Made by a program: the position numbers and the translations under genes. DNA of 64,000 nt from positions 1-64,000 of the forward strand of contig NZ_OBDY01000013.1 in the NCBI RefSeq assembly GCF_900215205.1, in the 5' to 3' direction. Shown piece by piece: positions 40,315 to 47,912 of the stretch (within the stretch, counting starts at the first letter, position 1; each line of letters starts with the position of its first letter). The notes below the pieces were generated by a model. That model saw only the letters and a list, made by a program, of their open reading frames with translations, was not told where the DNA came from and ran no database searches. This DNA is from Paractinoplanes atraurantiacus (GTDB lineage: Bacteria; Actinomycetota; Actinomycetes; Mycobacteriales; Micromonosporaceae).

Positions 40315-40752
40315 GGACAGGTTCGGCAGTGTGGGTGGCTCGGCGGTCACCCCCAGCGTGATGTGCGGCCGGTAGTCCTCGTCCACGAGCCCCAACGGCT
40401 GGTGCCCGAGCCGCAGGAACTCCTGGTGCAGCGCGTTCAGCTGCGGACTGCGGATGACTTCCAGCCCGAAGTAGTAGCCGCCGGTCGGCACGTAATAGTC
40501 GCCGGGCGCAATCACCGAGTACAGCAGCCCGATGACCTTCGCCTCGAAGACCCGCTCCCGATGCGGCGCGGTAGCCGCGACGATCCCCGCCACCTGCTCC
40601 TCACCACAGTCGACATGCAGGACCGACACGTGCGGCGGCGCGTCGTCCCCCAGCAGCATCAGCGGCCGGCGCCCGTCGCCGATCGCGTGTGACAGCCCGA
40701 CCAGAGACCGCGACGCCTCGACATCCGGCCGCAGTACCACCCCGTACGCCAT
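40231..40752 (-). CDS. 2H phosphoesterase (2'-5' RNA ligase-like)
   Basis: 173 residues with the two H-x-T/S motifs of the 2H superfamily: HVSVLHV (about 50-56) and HITLGV (about 137-142). Such proteins open cyclic phosphates or 2'-5' linkages in nucleotides and tRNA. ATG 40752 has a GTAGGAGA site seven bases upstream. It follows the TPR gene by ten bases on the same strand, so both are probably one transcript. Overlaps the convergent ArsR frame by 84 bases. Confidence 0.8.
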   Translation of the reverse strand: MAYGVVLRPDVEASRSLVGLSHAIGDGRRPLMLLGDDAPPHVSVLHVDCGEEQVAGIVAATAPHRERVFEAKVIGLLYSVIAPGDYYVPTGGYYFGLEVIRSPQLNALHQEFLRLGHQPLGLVDEDYRPHITLGVTAEPPTLPNLSSVPAGALQLTMFSGPVAPFGTFPDLSR

Positions 40753-40762
40753 GATCTGTCTC

Positions 40763-41407
40763 CTACATCTCCGTGCGTGCCTGGTCGAGCTGCCGCACGA
40801 TGGCGCCGGCCCCGTTCTTCTCCGCGAGGGCACGCCCCTCCTCGAGGATCGCGACGGCGTCCGCGCGGCGCCCCTGGGCGGCGGCGATGTACGCCAGCCC
40901 GACCATGTTCGCGGCCACCCCCGCGAACGCCCCGATCTCCCGGCGCAGCCGCGTCGACTCCTCCAGCCGCTCGCGGGCCTCGTCGAGGCGGCCGGCGGCG
41001 TGGGCCGCGATGCCCAGGTGCCGCAAAGCCTCGCCCTGGGTCACCCGGTCGCCGGTCGCGGCCGCCAGCCGCAATGAGCGCTCCAGCAACGGAACCGCGG
41101 TCTCGTTGTCGCGGCGGATGAACTGGTGCAGGCAGCCGATCCAGAACAGGGCTTCCCCCTCACCGCGCTCGTCGCCGAGCGCGCGGTACAGCTCTGCCGC
41201 CCGCTCGAACAAACCGAGCTCGGCCGGGTCTTCGACCTTGTCGCCGTGCATGAACCTCGCATGCAGAATCTGCCCCCGGGCCAGCGCCACATCAGCTTCG
41301 ACGGCGTCCAGCCCTCGTTCGGCCTCCACCAGCACTTCGAGCTCACCGCCGTGGACGGCCCGCTCGTACAGTGGCCTGACCCGTGCGATCCGGTCTTCGG
41401 CGTTCAT
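40763..41407 (-). CDS. Tetratricopeptide-repeat protein
   Basis: 214 residues, wholly helical. Four to five TPR-like helix pairs are visible: AAELYRALGDERGEGEALFWIGCLHQF, AVPLLERSLRLAAATGDRVTQGEALRHLGIAAHAAGRLDEARERLEES, GVAANMVGLAYIAAAQGRRADAVAILEEGRALAEKNG. A protein-binding scaffold; the partner is unknown. First gene of a two-gene unit with the 2H phosphoesterase. Confidence 0.75.
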   Translation of the reverse strand: MNAEDRIARVRPLYERAVHGGELEVLVEAERGLDAVEADVALARGQILHARFMHGDKVEDPAELGLFERAAELYRALGDERGEGEALFWIGCLHQFIRRDNETAVPLLERSLRLAAATGDRVTQGEALRHLGIAAHAAGRLDEARERLEESTRLRREIGAFAGVAANMVGLAYIAAAQGRRADAVAILEEGRALAEKNGAGAIVRQLDQARTEM

Positions 41408-41485
41408 CTCAGCCCCCGCTTCGACGTCGAACGATGCGCGACCCGCAGCCTAACGCTCGCCGTTCTGGTCGCGACTCTGCCGGAC

Positions 41486-41886
41486 ATGATGCCGACCGGG
41501 CGGACCGTGGCGCTCGATCTCTTGTCCACCATCGCGACCGCCAAAGTCACCGGTCCGGCGCACGAGCAGATCGGCGCAGTGGACGCCGGCGAGATCCGGC
41601 AGGCCGTAACGGCCGGCTTCCCCCACTATGTAGCCGTCCTCCGCGCCGAGTCGGGCCCGTCAGCCGACAGGGCGGAGGCCATCGCCGTGCTCAGGCAGTA
41701 CGCACGAGCGGCCGGCCACCGAACCTGGCCGTGGCCGTCGAGAACGCACTCGACGACCTGACCGGCCGGCTCAGCCCGGCGCGTCTGGCGCGACGGAGGA
41801 TCTTCGCCCGGCTCGACGGCGGTCTGACCGTCCTGGCTCCGAACACCGACCCGGTCCGTCCATGTTGTACCTTCCGCGGATGGTGA
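41486..41886 (+). pseudogene. Unrecognised protein split by a frameshift near 41715
   Basis: ATG 41486 (or 41489) begins MMPTGRTVALDLLSTIATAKVTGPAHEQIG and reads well as far as YARAAG; coding quality then moves to another frame (PPNLAVAVENALDDLTGRLSPARLARRRIFARLDGGLTVLAP), which ends at 41884-41886. The joined product would be about 133 residues, helical and soluble. Stop overlaps the subtilisin ATG (ATGGTGA). Divergent from the TPR gene across 78 bases. Either an inactivated gene or a one-base sequence error. Confidence 0.5.
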
Positions 41887-44108
41887 AGTCGTGGCAGCTG
41901 GCCGGGGCCGGTGTATGGGCGGTCGCGGTCAGTGTGACGGCGCAATGGCTTGCGTGGCAGGCCGGGCAGGACACGGTCAAGGCGGCCGGGGAGCAGCCCG
42001 CCGGCGGGACCGCTGTCGCGTACGGTGTGCTCGGCGCGGTGCTGGCCGCGATGCCGTCCGGGCTGCTTCTTCTCCGCCGGCGGGACGCGGTGGCGCGGGT
42101 CTGGGTGTGGGCCGCGGCGGCTGGCCTGGTGCTCGCCACGGCCCGGTTCGTGCCGGTACCCGAGCATGAGCTCTACCTGTCGCTGCTCGCCGTGCTGGCC
42201 GTGCTCGGCGCGCTCGTCGCCCGCAACCGCCGGCCCGCCGAAGACCGGACCGTCCCGGCCGCGATCGTCGCCGGGGTGGGGCTGCTGCTGCCCTGGCTGT
42301 GGGTGGGCGCGCTCGGCGGGCCCGTCGAGACGGCGCTGGCGGTGATCGCGGCGGGCGCGGTCGGGTGGCTGGCCGCGGCGGTGCTCGCCCCGGCGTACCC
42401 CGGAAACGGTTTGGTTCTCGGTGTCGGTCTGGTTTTGATCACCGCCAGTGTGGGTCAGCCGGGTGCGAATCTGGCGGTGTTCGCGCTGGCGCCGGCCGGG
42501 TTCGTGGTCGCCCGGATGCGCGGCCGGGCGGCGGTCGGGGTGCTGGCCGGGCTCGGCGTGCTCGGACCGCTGGCGTTCGTCGGCCCGGAGGAGGTGACCG
42601 TGACGCTGACCGGCCGGGACGTGCCGATCTGGACCGCGGTCGCCGGGGTGGGGACGGCCGTGATCGCGGTGGCGGCCGGCGTGGTCTTCCGCTTCGGGAT
42701 TCCCGGGCGGGGGTTCGCGGCGGCGCTGCTGCTGACCGGCGCGGTGGTGCACGCCGGCGCCGGGCAGCCGGGGTTCCATGGCGACCGGCTGTTCGTGATC
42801 CTCGCCGACCAGGCCGACCTGTCCGATATCGATACCTCGCGGACCGGCCCGTCCGGGCGGGACGCGCGGGCCGGCGAGGTGCATGATCGCCTGGTGTCGC
42901 AGGCCGAGCGCACCCAGGCCGTTCTGCGCCGCGACCTGGACCGCCTCGGGATCGGCTACACCCGGTATTACCTGATCAACGCGCTCGAGGTGAACGCCGG
43001 CCCGTGGTTGCGGCCCTGGCTGGAAGGTCGAGCCGACGTCGGCCGGGTGCTGATCAGCCCGCGTCTGCGGCCCCTGCCCCGGCCGCGCGACACGGACGAC
43101 GGCCCGGTCGACCCTGCCCCCGGCGACGGCTGGAACATCGCGGCGATCGGGGCCGACCGCGTCTGGTCCGAGCTGGGGGTCCGGGGCGCCGGCGTGGTCG
43201 TCGGCGCTTCCGACTCCGGGGTGGACGGCACCCATCCGGCGCTGTCGGCGAACTTCCGGGGCGGCGACGACTCCTGGCTGGATCCTTGGAACGGCACCCG
43301 GGCGCCGGTCGACAACGACGGCCACGGCACCCACACGCTCGGCTCGGCGGTCGGTGGCGGCATCGGGGTGGCGCCGGGCGCCCGATGGGTCGGCTGCGTG
43401 AACATGGACCGCAACCTGAGCAGCCCGGCACGCTACCTGGACTGTCTGCAGTTCATGATGGCGCCGTTCCCGGCCGGAGGCGATCCGATCGCGGACGGGC
43501 GGCCCGGCCGTGGCCCGCAGGTGCTGACCAATTCGTGGAACTGCCCGGCGGTCGAAGGTTGTGACCTGGCCACGTTCGTTCCGGCCACCGCCGCGTTCGC
43601 GGCCGCCGGGACGTTCGTGGTCGCCTCGGCCGGCAACAGCGGGCCCGGCTGCGCGACGGTGGATCTGCCGCCGGGGCCGTACCCGGATGTGGTCACCGTC
43701 GGCGCGACCGACCACGCGGGTGTGGTGGCGGCGTTCTCCAGCCGGGGGCCGGGCGCCAAGCCGGACCTGGTCGCACCGGGAGCCCGGATCCGGTCGGCGT
43801 TGCCGGGCGGCGGCTACGGCGAGATGTCCGGCACGTCGATGGCGACGCCGCAGGTGGCCGGGGTGGTGGCGCTGATGTGGTCGGCGGCCCCGGGGCTGAT
43901 CGGCGACCTGCCCCGGACCCGCGCGCTGCTGACCTCCACGGCGACGCCCGTGACCGGGCCCACGGCCGGCTGTGGTGCGGCCGGCGCCGGCCTGGTCAAC
44001 GCCCCGGCGGCGGTCCGCGCCGCCCTTGAGGTCGCCAGGAGCGACCGCCCTCTCAGAAGGGGAAGCTGGCGGGCTGGCTGCGGACCGTCACCCAGCGGGT
44101 GTCGGTGA
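41880..44108 (+). CDS. Subtilisin-family (S8) serine protease with an N-terminal polytopic membrane domain
   Basis: 742 residues. The first about 290 residues form eight to ten hydrophobic helices; a linker (about 300-425) and then a subtilase domain follow with complete triad: Asp445 in GASDSGVDG, His482 in NDGHGTH and Ser653 in MSGTSMATPQVAG; the oxyanion Asn is in NSWN. Four or five cysteines in the catalytic domain suggest disulfides, so the protease faces outside. Most bacterial subtilases are secreted or have a single helix, so a polytopic N-terminus is unusual. The 3' end overlaps the convergent dehydrogenase by 56 bases. An ATG at 41862 is an alternative start. Confidence 0.85.
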   Translation: MVKSWQLAGAGVWAVAVSVTAQWLAWQAGQDTVKAAGEQPAGGTAVAYGVLGAVLAAMPSGLLLLRRRDAVARVWVWAAAAGLVLATARFVPVPEHELYLSLLAVLAVLGALVARNRRPAEDRTVPAAIVAGVGLLLPWLWVGALGGPVETALAVIAAGAVGWLAAAVLAPAYPGNGLVLGVGLVLITASVGQPGANLAVFALAPAGFVVARMRGRAAVGVLAGLGVLGPLAFVGPEEVTVTLTGRDVPIWTAVAGVGTAVIAVAAGVVFRFGIPGRGFAAALLLTGAVVHAGAGQPGFHGDRLFVILADQADLSDIDTSRTGPSGRDARAGEVHDRLVSQAERTQAVLRRDLDRLGIGYTRYYLINALEVNAGPWLRPWLEGRADVGRVLISPRLRPLPRPRDTDDGPVDPAPGDGWNIAAIGADRVWSELGVRGAGVVVGASDSGVDGTHPALSANFRGGDDSWLDPWNGTRAPVDNDGHGTHTLGSAVGGGIGVAPGARWVGCVNMDRNLSSPARYLDCLQFMMAPFPAGGDPIADGRPGRGPQVLTNSWNCPAVEGCDLATFVPATAAFAAAGTFVVASAGNSGPGCATVDLPPGPYPDVVTVGATDHAGVVAAFSSRGPGAKPDLVAPGARIRSALPGGGYGEMSGTSMATPQVAGVVALMWSAAPGLIGDLPRTRALLTSTATPVTGPTAGCGAAGAGLVNAPAAVRAALEVARSDRPLRRGSWRAGCGPSPSGCR

Positions 44109-45516
44109 AGGCCTCGATGTTGGCCGCCGCGCCGCCGAAGCGGGAACCCGTGCCGGAGGCTCCGGTGCCGCCGAACGGGGCGTTGGCCTCGTCGTTGACC
44201 GTCTGGTCGTTGATGTGGGCTATGCCGGTCGGGATGCGGTCGGCCAGCTCCACGCCTCGCATGGCGTCCCTGGTCACGATGCCCAGCGACAGGCCGTACT
44301 CCGACGTCGTGGCCAGGGCCACCGCCTCGTCGAGGCTGCCGAAGCGGGCCACCGGAGCGACCGGGCCGAAGATCTCCTCGGCGAAGGCGGGGGTCGACGG
44401 GGTCACGCCCGCGATGACCGTGGGGCGGTAGAAGAGGCGGTCGTACTCGCCGCCGGCCGCCACCCGGACGCCGCCGCCCGCGCTCGACGTGACCAGGGAG
44501 TGGATTTTGTCGCGCTGGCCGGCGTCGATGACCGGGCCCAGGGCGACCTGTTCGCGGGCGGGGTCGCCGACCGGCAGTTTGGCCGCCTTGTCGGCCAGGC
44601 GCTCGACGAAGTCGTCGTACAGGCGCTCGTGGACCAGGTGGCGGCCCGTGGTCATGCAGATCTGGCCCTGGTGGAACCAGCTGCCCCAGGCGGCCAGGTT
44701 CACCGCCGCGTCGACGTCGGCGTCCTCCAGCACGACCAGGGCCGAGTTGCCGCCGAGCTCCAGGTGGGCCCGCTTGAGGTGCTGGCCGGCCAGCGCTCCG
44801 ACCTGACGTCCGGCCCCGGTCGATCCGGTGAACGAGATGACCGACACCTCGGGCGCCGTCACCACGGCCTCGCCGACCTCACGGCCGCCGGGCAGCACCT
44901 GGAGCAGGCCGTCGGGCAGCCCGGCCTCCTGGAAGATCCGGGCCAGGACCAGGCCTCCGGTCACGGCCGTTCGGGGATCGGGTTTCAGCAGTACGGCGTT
45001 GCCGAGCGCCAGCGCCGGCGCGACCGACCGGATGCCCAGGATGATGGGGACGTTGAACGGGGAGATGACGCTGACCACGCCGACGGGGTAGCGGCGGGTC
45101 ATCGACAGGCGCGGCTCGCCGGTGGGGATCAGCTCGCCGTACGGGCGGCCGGGCAGTGACGCCGCCTCCCAGCACTCCTGCTCGGCGGTGTGCACGGCGA
45201 AGCCGGCCATGCCGGGGACGGCGCCGACCTCGCGCACGTTCCACCAGGAGATCTCGTCGGCGTGCTCGGCCCACAGGGCGGCGGCGCGGCGCAGCACGGC
45301 GGCGCGCTCGGTGTGCGGGGTCGCCGCCCACGACAGCTGGGCGGTGGCGGCGGCACGGGCGGCGGCCTGCACGTCGCCGGGCGTGGCCAGGTTGATCCGG
45401 GCCAGGGTGCCTGAGGTGGCGGGCTCCACCACGTCCATCGACTCGCCGCTGCCGGCGCGCCAGGCTCCGTTGATGTGGAGCAGATCGTGCCAGCGGTCCT
45501 CGCTCAAAAGCACCAT
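44053..45516 (-). CDS. Aldehyde dehydrogenase (benzaldehyde/vanillin type)
   Basis: 487 residues. The NAD-dependent ALDH core is complete: FNVPIILGIRSVAPALALGNAVLLKP, FTGSTGAGRQVG, catalytic base Glu in HLELGGNSALVV and nucleophile Cys in HQGQICMTTGRH. The GQICMTTGRHLVHE segment is characteristic of aromatic-aldehyde enzymes. ATG 45516 is used; the longer frame has no homology. It is 46 bases downstream of the IclR gene on the same strand, and the operator-like 16-mer at 45560-45575 lies between the two. Probably oxidises aromatic aldehydes under IclR control. Confidence 0.85.
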   Translation of the reverse strand: MVLLSEDRWHDLLHINGAWRAGSGESMDVVEPATSGTLARINLATPGDVQAAARAAATAQLSWAATPHTERAAVLRRAAALWAEHADEISWWNVREVGAVPGMAGFAVHTAEQECWEAASLPGRPYGELIPTGEPRLSMTRRYPVGVVSVISPFNVPIILGIRSVAPALALGNAVLLKPDPRTAVTGGLVLARIFQEAGLPDGLLQVLPGGREVGEAVVTAPEVSVISFTGSTGAGRQVGALAGQHLKRAHLELGGNSALVVLEDADVDAAVNLAAWGSWFHQGQICMTTGRHLVHERLYDDFVERLADKAAKLPVGDPAREQVALGPVIDAGQRDKIHSLVTSSAGGGVRVAAGGEYDRLFYRPTVIAGVTPSTPAFAEEIFGPVAPVARFGSLDEAVALATTSEYGLSLGIVTRDAMRGVELADRIPTGIAHINDQTVNDEANAPFGGTGASGTGSRFGGAAANIEAFTDTRWVTVRSQPASFPF

Positions 45517-45559
45517 GGGGCCGACCCTAGGCGCAGTGTTTCCGAGCAATCAACACGGT

Positions 45560-45575
45560 GTTTCAGATATTCGAA
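45560..45575. promoter_or_regulatory. IclR-type operator, copy 1 (upstream of dehydrogenase 1)
   Basis: GTTTCAGATATTCGAA, identical at 14 of 16 positions to GTTCCAGCTATTCGAA at 46382-46397. It overlaps the IclR stop codon and is 44 bases from the start of the 44053-45516 dehydrogenase. Its recurrence in the IclR/second-dehydrogenase spacer points to one regulator controlling all three genes. Confidence 0.6.
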
Positions 45576-46360
45576 TCGGGCCGGTGACCGAGCTGGTGGG
45601 AGATGTCGGCGGCCGTACGCAGGAGCGGGCCGGACAGGCGCGCGATCACCGAGTCCACCGAGGCGGTCCAGGTGGTCAGGTGGACGGCGATGTTGATGGC
45701 GGCCACCACGTGGCCCGAGCGGTCGCGGATCGGGGCCGCGATCGAGCGCAGGCCCGGGGCCAGCTCCTCGTCGTTCACGGCGATGCCGCCCCGGCGCACC
45801 GCGGCCAGGGCGCCGACGAGCTGCTCCCGCACGGTGATCGTCTTCGGCCCGCGGCGGGCGAGATCCATCCGGTCGAGCAGCGGCCGCAGCGCCGCCGGCT
45901 CCCGATAGGCCAGCAGGACCTTTCCCATCGAGGTGCAGTACGCCGGAAGCCGCGAACCCACGTGCAGGTTCAGGTCGACGTGCACGCCGGTCTGCCGCCG
46001 GCTCCGGCGCCGCTCGACGTAGACGATGTCGGCGCCGTCGAGCACGGCCATGCTGGCCGCGCACCCGGTCTCGTCGGAGAGCTCCTGGAGGTAGCCCGCG
46101 GCCACGCCGGTGATCTCCATCGAGCTGATCGCCGCGAAGCCCAGGTCGACCAGCCGCGGCCCGAGCGAGTACTTGCGCGTGTCCGGGTCCTGCTGGAGGA
46201 AGCCCAGCCCGGCCAGCGTCGCCACGTAGCGGTGGGTGGTGCTGCGGTTGAGATCGACGGCCCGGGCCAGGTCGGCGATGCCGAGCACCGGCCCGTTCTC
46301 GGCGAACTCGGTCAGGATCCGCAGGCCGCGTTCGAGCGACTGCGACGTGGAGGGATTCAC
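45563..46360 (-). CDS. IclR-family transcriptional regulator
   Basis: 265 residues. N-terminal winged helix (SLERGLRILTEFAENGPVLGIADLARAVDLNRSTTHRYVATLAGLGFL) and the IclR effector domain (GVAAGYLQELSDETGCAASMAVLDGADIVYVER ... LPAYCTSMGKVLLA ... GIAVNDEELAPGLRSIAAPIRD). This resembles the PcaR/PobR-like subgroup regulating aromatic catabolism. GTG 46360. It is flanked by two aldehyde dehydrogenase genes, one downstream on the same strand and one divergent, both with the same candidate operator. Confidence 0.9.
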   Translation of the reverse strand: MNPSTSQSLERGLRILTEFAENGPVLGIADLARAVDLNRSTTHRYVATLAGLGFLQQDPDTRKYSLGPRLVDLGFAAISSMEITGVAAGYLQELSDETGCAASMAVLDGADIVYVERRRSRRQTGVHVDLNLHVGSRLPAYCTSMGKVLLAYREPAALRPLLDRMDLARRGPKTITVREQLVGALAAVRRGGIAVNDEELAPGLRSIAAPIRDRSGHVVAAINIAVHLTTWTASVDSVIARLSGPLLRTAADISHQLGHRPDSNI

Positions 46361-46381
46361 CCGGGCACTCCTTCGAGTGGC

Positions 46382-46397
46382 GTTCCAGCTATTCGAA
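46382..46397. promoter_or_regulatory. IclR-type operator, copy 2 (IclR / dehydrogenase 2 spacer)
   Basis: GTTCCAGCTATTCGAA in the 71-base divergent spacer, 21 bases from the IclR start and 34 bases from the dehydrogenase start. It has GTTC/GAAC dyad character (GTTC-N9-GAAC when extended by one base). See copy 1 at 45560. Confidence 0.65.
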
Positions 46398-46431
46398 CAC
46401 AGGTGGCCGGTCGGTTACACTCTGCATCCCT

Positions 46432-47889
46432 ATGGCTCGCGAGGTGTCGCACCACATCGGCGGGGCGGCGGTCGGGTCACTGAGCGGGCGGCGCCATCCC
46501 GACTACGACCCGTGGACCCGTGCCGTGCTCGCCTCCGTGTCGTCCGGCGACGGCGACGACGCGCGGGCGGCCGTTTCCGCTGCTCATTCCGCTTTTCCGG
46601 GCTGGGCCGCGCGGTCACCGGCCGAGCGCCAGATCATCTTCATCCGGGCCGCCGAGGAACTGGCGCGGCGCGCCGGCGAGGTGCTCGGCCTGCTGGCCGC
46701 CGAGACGGGCTGCGGGCCGTACTTCGGGCGCGTGCAGCTCGACTTCTGCCTCGCGCTGCTGCGGCAGGCGGCCGGCCTCGCCCACCAGCCCACCGGTCAG
46801 ATCCTTCCCACCGATCTTCCAGGGTCAAGGGCTTTGGCCGTACGCCGTCCGGTCGGCGTCGTGGCCGCCATCGCACCCTGGAACGCGGCTCTGAGCCTGG
46901 CCGGCCGGGCCGTCGTGGGCCCCCTGGCCCTGGGCAACACCGTGGTGCTCAAGCCGTCGGAGGAGTCGCCGATCACCGGCGGGACGCTGTGGGCGGAGAT
47001 CTTCGCGGCGGCCGGGCTGCCGCCGGGCGCGGTCAATGTGGTCACCCACGCGCCCGGGGATGCCGGGGAGATCGCGTCGGCGCTGGTCACCCATCCGCTC
47101 GTCCGCAGGGTGAGCTTCACCGGGTCGACGGGCACCGGGCGGCGGCTGGCCGAGCTCGCGGCGCGTCATCTGAAGCGGCCGGTGCTCCAGTTGAGCGGGC
47201 ACAACGCGCTGATCGTGCGGGCCGACGCCGACCTTTCTTTAGCGGTCAATGCCGCCGCATACGGGGCTTTCGTCCACCAGGGCGAGGTCTGCATGTGCGT
47301 CCGGCGGATCATCGTGGAGAAGCCGGTGGCGCCGGCGTTCACGTCACTCTTTGTGCAAAAGGTGGCCGGGCTTGCGGTCGGTGATCCGCGAGACCCCCGT
47401 ACCGTGGTCGGGCCTTTGATCAATGAATGGGCTTTGTCCCTGGTGGCGCGACGGGTCGAGGAAGCCGTCGCCCTCGGCGCGCGGGTCCTGACCGGAGGAA
47501 CGGCGGCGCCACCCTGCTATCCGCCGACGGTGCTCACCGACGTTCCGGCCACCGCCGAGATCGCCTTCGAGGAGACGTTCGGGCCGGTGGCGCTGCTGGA
47601 GACGGCGGCCGACGGCGACGACGCGGTGCGGCGGGCCAACGCGTCCAGCTACGGGCTGACCGCGGGCATCATCTCGGCCGACACGTACGGAAGTCTCGAG
47701 CTGGCGCGGCGCCTCGAGGTCGGGATCGTGCACATCAACGACCAGACCGTGAACGACGAGCCGCAGATGCCGTTCGGCGGGCTCAAGGACTCCGGGTGGG
47801 GCCGGTTCGGGCTGGGCTTCGCCGACGACGACTTCACCGAACTTCAATGGATCACCCTGCGGGACAAAAGCCGCGAGTACCCGTTCTGA
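46432..47889 (+). CDS. Aldehyde dehydrogenase-fold protein lacking the general-base glutamate
   Basis: 485 residues. NAD-binding and catalytic segments are present: APWNAALSLAGRAVVGPLALGNTVVLKPSEESP, FTGSTGTGRRLAE, nucleophile Cys287 in HQGEVCMCVRRI, and the terminal NDEPQMPFGGLKDSGWGRFG. In the motif normally LELGGN, it reads LQLSGHN: Gln253 replaces the general-base Glu. Some ALDH-fold proteins still work as acyl-CoA-forming or esterase-like enzymes without it; loss of activity is also possible. Divergent from the IclR regulator with a shared operator. Confidence 0.85.
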   Translation: MAREVSHHIGGAAVGSLSGRRHPDYDPWTRAVLASVSSGDGDDARAAVSAAHSAFPGWAARSPAERQIIFIRAAEELARRAGEVLGLLAAETGCGPYFGRVQLDFCLALLRQAAGLAHQPTGQILPTDLPGSRALAVRRPVGVVAAIAPWNAALSLAGRAVVGPLALGNTVVLKPSEESPITGGTLWAEIFAAAGLPPGAVNVVTHAPGDAGEIASALVTHPLVRRVSFTGSTGTGRRLAELAARHLKRPVLQLSGHNALIVRADADLSLAVNAAAYGAFVHQGEVCMCVRRIIVEKPVAPAFTSLFVQKVAGLAVGDPRDPRTVVGPLINEWALSLVARRVEEAVALGARVLTGGTAAPPCYPPTVLTDVPATAEIAFEETFGPVALLETAADGDDAVRRANASSYGLTAGIISADTYGSLELARRLEVGIVHINDQTVNDEPQMPFGGLKDSGWGRFGLGFADDDFTELQWITLRDKSREYPF

Positions 47890-47912
47890 ACCATGTGCGG
47901 CCCGGTCCCGTA

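Noticed and set aside
41691..43715. 674-codon minus-strand frame
   Set aside because: Antisense shadow of the subtilisin gene: no domain, Arg/Gly/Pro-biased.
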